DNA from: Acidimicrobiaceae bacterium RAAP-2
GTDB lineage: Bacteria; Actinomycetota; Acidimicrobiia; Acidimicrobiales; RAAP-2
Length of the DNA stretch: 63,476 nucleotides
Direction of reading: 5' to 3'
Assembly: GCA_001443545.1 (NCBI GenBank)
Contig: LMAD01000009.1
Span: 1 to 63,476 of the forward strand
The notes beneath the pieces were generated by a model that saw nothing but the letters and a program-made list of their open reading frames with translations, did not search any database and was not told where the DNA came from. A program made the translations under genes and the position numbers. Below are positions 43,104 to 51,552 of the stretch, piece by piece (positions within the stretch are counted from its first letter, which is position 1; each line of letters opens with the position of its first letter).

Positions 43104-43876
43104 TCAGCCGACCCCGCCCGACGGTTTCGTCGTCGTCCCGCCGTCAACGACAAACGTCTGGCCCGTCACCCAGGACGCGTCGTCGCTCACGAGGGTCACG
43201 GCGAGCCCCGCTACGTCCGACGGCTCACCAATGCGCCCGAGCGGAATACTCGCCTCGACCGACTCCTCGTGCTGTTCCCAGATGCCGCGCGCGAACTCCG
43301 TTCGCACGAGGCCCGGCGCGATGGCGTTGACCCGAACTCGAGGTGCAAGTTCCCACGCGAACTGCTTGGTCAATTGGATGACGGCGGCCTTGGTGACGTT
43401 ATACCAACCAATACCAGGTTCGACTGAGAATCCCCCGATGGAGGCGACGTTGAGCACGACGCCCCGTGTTCGCGCATCCACGAGTGCCACGCCGCGGCGA
43501 CGTGAGTGACGATCGCGGCCTGATTCACCTCGTACGTCTTCGCCATCCGGGCGTCATCGATGTCGACGAGGGGACCAAAGTACGGGTTGGTCGCGGCGTT
43601 GTTGACCAATACGTCCAGCGAACCGAATGAGTCGATGGTCCACTGCACGAGCTCATTCGCCTGCTCACGTGACCCCGCGTGAGACGGCCGGACCAACACC
43701 CTCGACGGATCAGGAAACGTTGCGCGCGCGGCATCGAGGTCTTCGGCGTGGCGTGCCGAAATCACGACCAGCGCCCCTTCTTGAGCGCACGCCCGAGCAA
43801 CGGCGAGTCCAATGCCTCGACTCGCCCCCGTGATGAGAACGACTCGGTCATTCAGTCGGGCGAGCGCCTCGTTCAC
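43104..43876 (-). pseudogene. Short-chain dehydrogenase/reductase, split by one frameshift
   Basis: Two overlapping frames together encode a complete classical SDR. The first (from ATG 43876) has TGASRGIG near residue 16 and LVNNAATNP; the second has NVASIGGF, the catalytic WYNVTK and the C-terminal DGGTTT. The break is near 43463-43475, at CACGGGGCG on the minus strand: adding one base there restores REHG then VVLNVAS. All catalytic residues are present on both sides, so this is a recent mutation or a one-base error in a G run. The substrate is unknown; it follows the sugar transporter genes. Confidence 0.8.
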
Positions 43877-43882
43877 CGTGTA

Positions 43883-45127
43883 CTACCGGGACGGTGACGA
43901 ACCGCGTCGCGCCACGGCATCCATCGCCACGGCCACCAACAAGACCAGTGCAGTGGCGATGTACTGCGTCGCGGCACTCATGTTGATCAACGCCATACCG
44001 TTGTAGATCGTCGCAATCACCAGTCCACCGATCACGGCGTGGATCATTTTGCCGCGTCCGCCGAACAAGCTCGTGCCCCCGATAACGGCCGACGCCACGG
44101 CGAGCAGCACCAGGTTGCTGTCGACGTTGTCCGAGATGCCCCCGAGCCGTGACGCGTAGATGAGGCCCGCGACGCCAGCGGTAATCCCCGTGAAGACGAA
44201 CGCCAATAGGCGGTACCGGTTGACGTTTACGCCAGCTCGCCGTGCCGCTTCGGCGTTGCCACCAATGGCGTAGATGTAGCGACCGGCCTTGGTGCGCGTC
44301 AAAATGAAGCTTCCGGCCGCCAACATGGCGATGTCGACGGGAATCGCGTAGGGCATCCCCTCGAGCACCACGAACGTGCCCCGGTTGGCGTTGAAGACCA
44401 GCACCAACACGACACTGGCGACGACGAGCGCCGCCGACTTCGCGATAGTGACGAACTGCGGCACAGAGTCGAGCCCACTGGAGCGACGTGATTGGTCACG
44501 ACGCACGATGATGTAGATCATCGCGGCCGCACACGCGAGCGTGAAAATCCACGTCGCAATCGGGGAGAGATTCGCGTTGACCAGGTCATACAAGACTTTC
44601 TCCTGGACGGGAATCGTTCCGCCGGTTCCTTGTCGGTCCACGAAGAAGATCAGTACGCCCTCCCAGCCGAGTAGTCCGGCCAGGGTGACGATGAAGGATG
44701 GCAAACGGAGTCTGATGATGATGAACCCTTGCAGCGTGCCAATCGCGGTGGTAACGACAATGGCTAAGGGCAGCGCCGCGAACCAGGGCCATTGGAACTG
44801 ATTGTCCAAGAGGATGACGGCTGTCGTCGCACCGAGAGCGCTGACGAAGCCGACGGAGAGGTCGATCTCCCCGAGGAGGAGGAGCCAGATCTCGGCCATA
44901 GCCAGCAGGATGAAGATCGTCGCCTGCACGAACAGGTTGACCAGGTTCCCCGACGAGAGGAAGACACTGTTGCGGATCTGGAAGTAGATCACCAACACGA
45001 CGAGTCCGAGCAGAATGGGCAGTAGCCCCTTATCACCCTGACGGAGTCGTTTCAGTTGACCACGAAGTGAATTAACCGCACCACCGTCAGCGACGGGCAC
45101 GGTCACGTTAGTGTCTGACACCGACAA
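43883..45127 (-). CDS. Sugar ABC transporter permease (XylH-like), importer 1
   Basis: Membrane channel of a monosaccharide importer. The 414 residues have about ten or more helices; the family motifs GEIDLSVGFVSALGA and AIGGNAEAARRAGVN are present. A hydrophilic N-terminal 35 residues is usual for XylH. It is the third gene of binding protein-ATPase-permease, six bases before the broken SDR. The specific sugar cannot be read from sequence; xylose-type naming is from similarity only. Confidence 0.92.
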   Translation of the reverse strand: MSVSDTNVTVPVADGGAVNSLRGQLKRLRQGDKGLLPILLGLVVLVIYFQIRNSVFLSSGNLVNLFVQATIFILLAMAEIWLLLLGEIDLSVGFVSALGATTAVILLDNQFQWPWFAALPLAIVVTTAIGTLQGFIIIRLRLPSFIVTLAGLLGWEGVLIFFVDRQGTGGTIPVQEKVLYDLVNANLSPIATWIFTLACAAAMIYIIVRRDQSRRSSGLDSVPQFVTIAKSAALVVASVVLVLVFNANRGTFVVLEGMPYAIPVDIAMLAAGSFILTRTKAGRYIYAIGGNAEAARRAGVNVNRYRLLAFVFTGITAGVAGLIYASRLGGISDNVDSNLVLLAVASAVIGGTSLFGGRGKMIHAVIGGLVIATIYNGMALINMSAATQYIATALVLLVAVAMDAVARRGSSPSR

Positions 45128-45144
45128 ATCCTTTGTTCGATTAC

Positions 45145-45981
45145 TTATTTGACCGTGGCCGCAACATCTGACTGGAAACCGCCGGTAGTGATGATCTCCA
45201 CGGCGCTGGCCGTGTCGTAATTGGCAACGGGACCGCTACTCACGAGGGTGCCGAGGTACATCACCGCGATGCGATCGGCGACCTCGAAGACGTCAACGAG
45301 ATTGTGCGAAATAACGAGCACCGCGATACCTCGCGACGCCAGTCGCTTGATCAGATCGAGGACCTGCGCCGTCTGTGATACGCCGAGTGCCGCCGTGGGC
45401 TCGTCCATGATGACCAACTTGGATTCGTGCATGACCGCACGGGCCACGGCGATCGCCTGGCGTTGGCCACCGGAAAGCGACCCGACGAGCTGGCGAACGG
45501 ACCGTACGGTGGACACTGAGAGTTCGCTCAAAACCCGTTTGGTGTTGAGTTCCATCTTGATCTCGTCCAGCGTCAGCCGGCGGCTCTCCTCGTGGCCCAG
45601 ATACATGTTCTGAACGATGTCGAGGTTGTCGCAGAGTGCGAGGTCCTGGTAGACCGTCGCGATACCGAGGTCCTCGGCGTCTCGAGGGGTGTGCATGGAG
45701 ACCTTGCGGCCCTCCCAGTAGATCTCGCCACTGGTCGGCGCGTAAATTCCCGCGATTGCCTTGATCAACGTTGATTTCCCCGCACCGTTGTCACCGATCA
45801 GTGCGGTGACCTGGCCAGCGGGAATATCGAGGTCGACGTGCTTCAACGCTTCGACTGCGCCGAAACTCTTGGTGATGCCGCGCAGACTCAGCAGGGCCGA
45901 TGACGCGACCCCTGAATCGCCGGATACCGACACCCCGTTCTGGGGCGTGAGGGGACTCGTCGATTCAGGGGTCGTCGTCAT
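45145..45981 (-). CDS. Sugar ABC transporter ATPase, single domain, importer 1
   Basis: 278 residues with one complete nucleotide-binding domain: Walker A GDNGAGKST near 62, signature LSGGQRQ near 168 and Walker B LVIMDEP near 190. About 30 polar residues precede the domain. Most CUT2-type importers use a tandem two-domain ATPase of about 500 residues; this one is half that and must dimerise, like XylG of streptomycetes or FrcA. It lies between the binding protein and permease genes. Confidence 0.93.
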   Translation of the reverse strand: MTTTPESTSPLTPQNGVSVSGDSGVASSALLSLRGITKSFGAVEALKHVDLDIPAGQVTALIGDNGAGKSTLIKAIAGIYAPTSGEIYWEGRKVSMHTPRDAEDLGIATVYQDLALCDNLDIVQNMYLGHEESRRLTLDEIKMELNTKRVLSELSVSTVRSVRQLVGSLSGGQRQAIAVARAVMHESKLVIMDEPTAALGVSQTAQVLDLIKRLASRGIAVLVISHNLVDVFEVADRIAVMYLGTLVSSGPVANYDTASAVEIITTGGFQSDVAATVK

Positions 45982-45990
45982 CGTCAGTGA

Positions 45991-47223
45991 CTACTTAATC
46001 CCGTACGTCTTGCAGTCCTGGGCGTACGTCGGCTGCGTCGAGCCGGCGACGGTCGGAGCACTGCTGGTGCACAGCGCCGAGGCCTTGATGACCTTGTCCT
46101 TGATGACCGTCTTCTCAACGCTCGAAGCCGTTACCCATTCAGCGGTCAAAAGCACCGAGGGGACCTTCTTCAAGCTGTTGATGGTCGCCACGGAGTCGTT
46201 CGACGTACCGTTCACCAGCCCCTTCGGCGGACGGATACCCGCACGAAGATAGATGGCGAGTGCGGCCGCAGCCTGTGCTTCGAGCCAGATTGGCTTGTAG
46301 ACGGTACCGCACTGGTAGCCAGAGATGATGTTCTGGAAACCGGTGAGCGTGGCGTCTTGACCCGTGAACGGAATCGTCTGGGGCTTCAGGCCCTTGCTCT
46401 GCAGGTTACTGATGATCGGTGCGGCGTTCTCGTCGTTCGGCGTGACGACCGCGTTGATCTTCGGGTTCGCCGTGTAAGCACCCTGGAAGTCAGTCAGCGC
46501 GACCGAAGGGGTCCACGTTCCGACATTCTCGAGCACCGTGTTCGACGATCCGCTCTTCGTGTTGTAGCCAGCCTTGTTCAGCACTGCGTCGTAACCCTGG
46601 GCGAACAAGGTCGCGTTGTTGTCAGTCGGTGCACCCTTCATGACGTAGACGACTGGGCTGCTGACCTTCCACGAGGTGAGACAGGCCAAGAGGCCCTGAC
46701 CGATGAGTGTTCCGACGGCAACGTTGTTGAAGCTCACGTAGTAACTACGCGCGCCCCCGAGGGTCAACCGGTCGTAGTCAATGACCGCAACACCGCGGGC
46801 CTTGGCGTACGCCTCGATGACCGCACCGGTCGTTGAGTCCAGTGGGTCAAGCACCAGCACCTTGGCGCCGCGAGCGATAGCCGCTTGGGCGTCGGTGTAC
46901 TGCGTCGTGTCGCTTCCCTGCGCGTTCTGAATGGTGAACTGATTCCCCTTCAGCCCTGCCGCCTGGAATGCCTTGCGAAGATACGGCGCGTCGAACTCGG
47001 TGTAGCGCGTCGACGTAACCGTGTCTGGCAAGATGACTGCGATTGTGCCCTTCCCCTTCGCGGCGACGCCCTTCAGTAGTTTCATCGTCGAGAAACTCGT
47101 GTTGAACGTCTTATCTGAAACTGTCCGTGCCGGACTCGCGGAGCTCACGTTCGGCAACATGGCGGTAACAAAACTCCCCACCAGTGCTACAGACGCGAGG
47201 GTCCTCGCTGTTTTGAAATTCAT
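45991..47223 (-). CDS. Periplasmic-type sugar-binding protein (XylF-like), importer 1
   Basis: 410 residues. N-terminal signal sequence (FKTARTLASVALVGSFVTAML) ending near Ala-Ser-Ala; then a type I periplasmic-binding fold beginning GTIAVILPDTVTSTRY. VLDPLDSTTG and FTGQDATLTGFQ are family-like binding-site segments. Without a lipobox, so retention may rely on other means. ATG 47223 is chosen over TTG 47232. A 190-base region upstream carries CGTGAAC repeats that may be operator sites. Confidence 0.9.
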   Translation of the reverse strand: MNFKTARTLASVALVGSFVTAMLPNVSSASPARTVSDKTFNTSFSTMKLLKGVAAKGKGTIAVILPDTVTSTRYTEFDAPYLRKAFQAAGLKGNQFTIQNAQGSDTTQYTDAQAAIARGAKVLVLDPLDSTTGAVIEAYAKARGVAVIDYDRLTLGGARSYYVSFNNVAVGTLIGQGLLACLTSWKVSSPVVYVMKGAPTDNNATLFAQGYDAVLNKAGYNTKSGSSNTVLENVGTWTPSVALTDFQGAYTANPKINAVVTPNDENAAPIISNLQSKGLKPQTIPFTGQDATLTGFQNIISGYQCGTVYKPIWLEAQAAAALAIYLRAGIRPPKGLVNGTSNDSVATINSLKKVPSVLLTAEWVTASSVEKTVIKDKVIKASALCTSSAPTVAGSTQPTYAQDCKTYGIK

Positions 47224-47241
47224 TCTCCCCAACCCTTCTTT

Positions 47242-47257
47242 GACGTCCCGCGACGTC
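47242..47257. repeat. GACGTC repeated twice, 4 bases apart, in the importer 1 leader
   Basis: GACGTC at 47242-47247 and 47252-47257, each a perfect palindrome, just upstream of the binding-protein start. Possible operator; different from the LacI-type palindrome of importer 2. Confidence 0.35.
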
Positions 47258-47274
47258 GTTGTTTGTTAATACCG

Positions 47275-47365
47275 CGTGAACTAACCGTGAACGGCGTTCG
47301 AAAAGCAAGATAGCACCTCGAATTCCACTTGTACCACCACCCCGAATTTTCGATGTGACGTGAAC
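47275..47365 (+). repeat. Three CGTGAAC repeats upstream of importer 1
   Basis: CGTGAAC at 47275-47281, 47286-47292 (11 bases apart, about one helical turn) and 47359-47365. All lie in the 190-base gap before the binding-protein gene and may bind its regulator. No regulator gene is adjacent. Confidence 0.4.
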
Positions 47366-47420
47366 TTGACACTCGTATTGCCGGATTTCCTTCGGCCACC
47401 AACCGTCTCAGAGCGCGCGA

Positions 47421-48389
47421 CTACGCGTCGAGGAACGACAGCACCCGATCCATCGTCGCCATGATGGTGATCGTCTCGTCCAAGGGCATCACGGAACTCT
47501 CGGTCTCTCCCGCGCGGATGCACCGAGCCGCTTCCACGGCTTGGTAGTGCAGTCCCCGTCCCTCCGTATCGAACTCGAATCGCCTCGATCTGCCGTCACG
47601 ATCGGTCAGCGTGAATGACGTCGGGGCGTAGAAGTCCCCGTCGATATCGATTCTCGCCTCGGTGCCAACGATGCTGGCGCGAGTGGCGCTGCGTGCGAGC
47701 GACGTACAGGTCAGCACCGCCTGCGCCCCCGAGTCGTAACCAAACAACATCGACGTCTGGCCGTCAACCCCGGTAAACGCGGGGGTGAGCATGGCTCGAA
47801 CCGTCGTCGGTTCGCCGAGCACCATCGACGCGAAGGACACGGGATAGACACCCAGGTCAAGCAGCGCACCGCCGCCGAGTTCGGGGGCGAAGAGTCGGAA
47901 CTGCGGATCGGGCTCGAACCACTTACCGTGATCCGCGTGCAACGCGACGACGGTCCCCAGTTCACCGCTCGCCAGTATCTTGCGGATGGCGACAACGTGC
48001 GGCAGGAAACGCGTCCACATCGCCTCCATTGCGAAAAGTCCCCGTTCGCGGGCCTCGTCCACCACGAGACGCGCCTCAGCGGCGTTCATCGTGAACGCCT
48101 TCTCCACTAAAACGTGCTTGTCGTGCGCCAGTGCGAGCAACGCATTCGCGGCGTGCATCGGGTGCGGCGTTGCTACGTACACCGCTTCGATACTGGGATC
48201 GGCCACCAGTGCTTCGTACGAGTCGTGTCGGCCAGCGACGTCGAAGGCGTCGGCGAATCGATCCATACTCTCCTTCGATCGCGAACCGACCGAGGCAATC
48301 ACCCCTGACGTGGTCAGTGCGAGGTCTCGCGCGAACGTCTGGGCGATCCGACCGGTACCCAGGACGCCCCATCGAATCGGCTCGTTCAT
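47421..48389 (-). CDS. Gfo/Idh/MocA-family oxidoreductase
   Basis: NAD(P)-dependent sugar or polyol dehydrogenase. In 322 residues the Rossmann loop GVLGTGRIAQTFA opens the protein, VEKAFTMNAAEA holds the catalytic Lys, and GGGALLDLGVYPV is the substrate-domain motif. Closest in style to NADP-xylose dehydrogenase and dihydrodiol dehydrogenase, but the substrate is not certain. ATG preceded by GGAG five bases away. It is the fourth gene after binding protein 2, permease 2 and ATPase 2, with an 87-base gap and no terminator. Confidence 0.88.
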   Translation of the reverse strand: MNEPIRWGVLGTGRIAQTFARDLALTTSGVIASVGSRSKESMDRFADAFDVAGRHDSYEALVADPSIEAVYVATPHPMHAANALLALAHDKHVLVEKAFTMNAAEARLVVDEARERGLFAMEAMWTRFLPHVVAIRKILASGELGTVVALHADHGKWFEPDPQFRLFAPELGGGALLDLGVYPVSFASMVLGEPTTVRAMLTPAFTGVDGQTSMLFGYDSGAQAVLTCTSLARSATRASIVGTEARIDIDGDFYAPTSFTLTDRDGRSRRFEFDTEGRGLHYQAVEAARCIRAGETESSVMPLDETITIMATMDRVLSFLDA

Positions 48390-48476
48390 GTCCACTCCTA
48401 CTCACCCGCCCGCAACTTGCTCGGTTACCGATGGTATCGATTCGACCGTCGCGCGACGAGGAAGAACGCGCCGCGA

Positions 48477-49235
48477 CTACTCAGCGTGCAGACCGGTGAT
48501 CGTTCCGAGCAGGGATTCGGCCGTGAAGGTCGACGTCGGCGCGTCACGCACCACCGACCCCAATCGCAGCACCACGATTCGATCACAGATCTCCAGGATG
48601 TGCGGCAACGTGTGCGAGATGAAGATAACGCCGAGTCCCCGTTCGCGCGCTGCGCGCATGACGGCAAGTACTTCGCCAGCTTGGCGCGCTCCAAGATGAT
48701 TCGTTGGCTCGTCGAGGATGATGACCTTCTGGGCCCACGCGACCGCCCGCCCGATGGCCACCGCTTGTCGCTGTCCGCCGGAAAGTTGACCCACCGTGCG
48801 CTTGGAAGCGTGCACGGCGATGCCCGTGCGCTCGAGGTCCTCCGCCGCTTCAGCGTCCATCTCCTTTTGGGCCAAGAATCCCAGTCGGCCGAGAATCCCT
48901 GGTTTCATCTTCTCTCGGCCCAAGAAGACGTTCGCGCCAATCGTCAGGTCGAGGGCCAGGCCCGAATCTTGATAGAGCGTCTCGACTCCGGCGAGCATGG
49001 CGTCGTGGGGCGACTTCCAGTGACGTTCGACGCCGTCGACGATCAGCTGACCGGCGTCCGGTTGGTAGACCCCGGACAGCACCTTGACCAGTGACGACTT
49101 TCCTGCACCGTTATCCCCGACGAGCCCGACGATCTCGCCGGCGTGAATCGTGAGCGACACGTCCTTGACTGCGGCGACACTGCCGTAGTTCTTGTAGACG
49201 TTTCGCGCTTCGTAGAGCGGCGTCGGGTCGCTCAT
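48477..49235 (-). CDS. Sugar ABC transporter ATPase, single domain, importer 2
   Basis: 252 residues, one nucleotide-binding domain: Walker A GDNGAGKSS near 40, signature LSGGQRQ near 147, Walker B VIILDEP. Like the ATPase of importer 1 it is not the usual tandem form. The D-loop region reads TNHLGARQ. ATG 49235 overlaps the permease stop (ATGA); the longer open frame is an artefact. Confidence 0.93.
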   Translation of the reverse strand: MSDPTPLYEARNVYKNYGSVAAVKDVSLTIHAGEIVGLVGDNGAGKSSLVKVLSGVYQPDAGQLIVDGVERHWKSPHDAMLAGVETLYQDSGLALDLTIGANVFLGREKMKPGILGRLGFLAQKEMDAEAAEDLERTGIAVHASKRTVGQLSGGQRQAVAIGRAVAWAQKVIILDEPTNHLGARQAGEVLAVMRAARERGLGVIFISHTLPHILEICDRIVVLRLGSVVRDAPTSTFTAESLLGTITGLHAE

Positions 49236-50251
49236 ACGTCTGCCCTCGATCCCTTGCGAAGCGCTTGGAACGTCGCGGCCAACGCGATGAGTATCGCAAC
49301 CGCGACCTGATTGAAGTTTGGCGAGACGTTCATGATGATGAGGCCGCTCGACACGATCGTCAGGATCATTGCCCCCAAGACCGTGCCAGAGAGTTGTGCG
49401 GATCCGCCGGTCAGGCGGGCGCCGCCGATGACGACCGCCGCGATGGCGACCAATTCGGTCCCAACCCCCGCCGATGGTGCACCCGAACCCAGGCGCATGT
49501 AGATAAACATGCCCGTCAAACCCGCGAGTGCGCCAGAAAGTACGTACACCCACGTCAGGTGTCGGCGCACGTTGACGCCGACCGCTCGAACCGCGAAGGA
49601 GTTCGACCCGATAGCGAAGGTGTACCGACCGAACTTAGAGTAGTGAAGATAGAGACCCGCGACGACCGTGATCAGGATAATTATGATGTCCGGATACGAG
49701 AAGACGCTGATTTTAGGCTCGGTGAGCGTGATCGCACCGAAGTTCGAGCCCACCGGTGCACCACCGGTGAGGACCAAGCTCATGCCTTCGGCGGCGCCCA
49801 TCGTGACCAAGGTCGCCACAAACGGGACCAATCGCGCGTAGTGCATGAGCACGGCGTTAATCAATCCAATGCCGATTCCGACTCCGAGGCACACGAGCGT
49901 GCCGACACCGAGTACCACCCACTCGCCGTGCGGCGCCAAATGCTCCATGGCGATTGCACCCACGACGCCGGCAAATCCTGAAGTCCCCCCGACGGAAAGG
50001 TCAATCCCGCCCGTCGCAATAACGAAGGTTTCACCGACCGCGAGCAGTACCAACGTGCTGAAATCAGTGATGTTGTTTCCGATTTCGCTGACCGAGGCGA
50101 AGACAGAATCATTGAACGTGAAGAACGCGAAAATCGCCACGAACACGACGAACAACATGAACTGCTGGTTGCCGACTAGTCGGCGCGCCCACGACGCCGG
50201 CTCACCCTCATTGCTGCTCGGTGACACGACCTCGCTCACTGCCCTGGACAC
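49232..50251 (-). CDS. Sugar ABC transporter permease (RbsC/FrcC-like), importer 2
   Basis: Channel subunit of the second monosaccharide importer; about nine helices with ATGGIDLSVGGTSGFAG and IGSNSFAVRAVGVN as family motifs. The open frame runs to 50305, but GTG 50251 has a perfect AGGAGG six bases upstream, giving 339 residues. Separated from the binding-protein gene by a strong hairpin that may lower permease expression relative to the binding protein. Confidence 0.93.
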   Translation of the reverse strand: MSRAVSEVVSPSSNEGEPASWARRLVGNQQFMLFVVFVAIFAFFTFNDSVFASVSEIGNNITDFSTLVLLAVGETFVIATGGIDLSVGGTSGFAGVVGAIAMEHLAPHGEWVVLGVGTLVCLGVGIGIGLINAVLMHYARLVPFVATLVTMGAAEGMSLVLTGGAPVGSNFGAITLTEPKISVFSYPDIIIILITVVAGLYLHYSKFGRYTFAIGSNSFAVRAVGVNVRRHLTWVYVLSGALAGLTGMFIYMRLGSGAPSAGVGTELVAIAAVVIGGARLTGGSAQLSGTVLGAMILTIVSSGLIIMNVSPNFNQVAVAILIALAATFQALRKGSRADV

Positions 50252-50283
50252 TACATGCCTCCTCGATGGATTCCGGATACGAG

Positions 50284-50330
50284 CCACCACGCCCAACGAC
50301 GCCATCGCGCGTCGTCGTTGGGCGTGGTGG
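50284..50330 (-). repeat. 18-bp inverted repeat between binding-protein and permease genes
   Basis: The arms 50284-50301 and 50313-50330 are perfectly complementary (CCACCACGCCCAACGACG on the left), around an 11-base loop. There is no U tract after it, so it is probably not an intrinsic terminator. Stem-loops in this place in binding-protein operons often protect the upstream message from 3' decay. Confidence 0.75.
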
Positions 50331-50339
50331 TACCAACCG

Positions 50340-51431
50340 TTAGGCCGTCTGGTACGTGTACTTGGTGAGCAACGCGGCCGGAGACTTCGGGGTGAGCGTC
50401 ACGTTCGGCAACGTGATGAGGTGCTTGATCCCCTTCACCTTGTGGTGGGTAAGGAAGTTGTAGGCGTTGAGCACCGAAAGCATTCCTTCCTTAGCGGGGT
50501 CCTGAGCGATGAGCGCCGCAAAGATGCCTTGTTGCAGCAGGGCTACGTTGGTGTTGTAGGCGTCATAGCCGACCAACGCCACCTTGCCGGAACCGCACGA
50601 GGTGGCGCTGCACGCGAGGCCCGCAGCCTGCAGGGCGCTCGCGGCACCCTCAGCGTTCGTGCCGTCAATCGCGAAGATTCCATTCAATGCGGTCGAACTC
50701 CCCTGGCTGTACTTGGTGAGCCAGCCTTGGATGTTCGAGTTGGCTGTCGTTGGGCTCGACTGTGAGTACGCCTCGGCCACAATCTTGATGCCGGGGTACT
50801 TCTTCGCCACTTCCGCTTTGAAACCCTGGAATCGCAGAACGTTCGTCGTCGCAGTGGGCGACGTCATGCCTACGGCGACGTTGTACTTCTTTCCCGCTTT
50901 GTACCCCATCGCCGTCGCGAGCGCGTCGGCCGCCGCGGCGCCACCTTGTGCGTTGTTACCCGTCACGAAGGAGACGACTTTCTTCAAATTGGCTACTGAC
51001 GAGTCGACGTTGAAGGTCGGGATGCCCGCCTTGATGGCCTGGTTGACGTACGGTTGCAGCGCCTTGGGGTCGGTCGGCCCCAACACCAGCGCGCTGGGCT
51101 TACTCGACTGCAACTGAGAGATGACCTGCTGCACAATAGGAATCTGGGTCGACGGCGAGTACTGCGATGGGTTGCCTTGCCAGATCAGATTGACGCCGAG
51201 CTTGGTCGCCTCCGCCTGGGCGCCCGCGTTCATCGAGATGAAGAACGGGTCCGCCTCGGCGCCAACGACGAAGGCGACGGTGATCTTCTTCGCCGAGGCA
51301 CTGGCCGCCGTCGCCGAACCGACACTGATCAACGCCAGCGAACTGACGGCGAGCGCTCCCGACAGGACCGCCTTGGCACCGGCGAAACGGGTCCGCCGGC
51401 CCGAACTCGACCGCACTTGGTCTCTCTTCAT
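50340..51431 (-). CDS. Periplasmic-type sugar-binding protein (RbsB-like), importer 2
   Basis: 363 residues. Signal sequence with basic start (MKRDQVRSSSGRRTRF), hydrophobic core and an ASA-like cleavage region near 45. The mature protein has the type I binding fold: VAFVVGAEADPFF, ALVLGPTDPKALQPYVNQA and IFAIDGTNAEGAASA. Two cysteines (LACSATSC) may bridge. First gene of the importer 2 operon, with a good promoter whose start site lies within a LacI-type palindrome. Confidence 0.9.
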   Translation of the reverse strand: MKRDQVRSSSGRRTRFAGAKAVLSGALAVSSLALISVGSATAASASAKKITVAFVVGAEADPFFISMNAGAQAEATKLGVNLIWQGNPSQYSPSTQIPIVQQVISQLQSSKPSALVLGPTDPKALQPYVNQAIKAGIPTFNVDSSVANLKKVVSFVTGNNAQGGAAAADALATAMGYKAGKKYNVAVGMTSPTATTNVLRFQGFKAEVAKKYPGIKIVAEAYSQSSPTTANSNIQGWLTKYSQGSSTALNGIFAIDGTNAEGAASALQAAGLACSATSCGSGKVALVGYDAYNTNVALLQQGIFAALIAQDPAKEGMLSVLNAYNFLTHHKVKGIKHLITLPNVTLTPKSPAALLTKYTYQTA

Positions 51432-51480
51432 TGAAACTCCCCCTGTTCATCGGTACGTCGAGCACTTCTCCACGTCCGTA

Positions 51481-51494
51481 AGACAACGTTGTCT
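51481..51494. promoter_or_regulatory. LacI-type operator AGACAACGTTGTCT before importer 2
   Basis: Perfect 14-base palindrome with the central CG typical of LacI-family operators. It overlaps the predicted transcription start of the binding-protein gene. A close variant lies in the lacI promoter at 52650-52663. Confidence 0.75.
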
Positions 51495-51496
51495 AG

Positions 51497-51525
51497 AGAA
51501 TAGCGAGCGTGATAACCCGCGTCAA
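51497..51525 (-). promoter_or_regulatory. Promoter of importer 2 operon (TTGACG-17-TATTCT)
   Basis: -35 TTGACG at 51525-51520 and -10 TATTCT at 51502-51497 with exactly 17 bases between. The start site near 51490 lies in the palindrome, so repressor binding would block initiation. Confidence 0.75.
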
Positions 51526-51552
51526 TCGAACACGCAAAAAACTTCACCGAGT

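Noticed and set aside
47366..47371. TTGACA on the plus strand
   Set aside because: No suitable -10 follows and no plus-strand gene begins within 5 kb.
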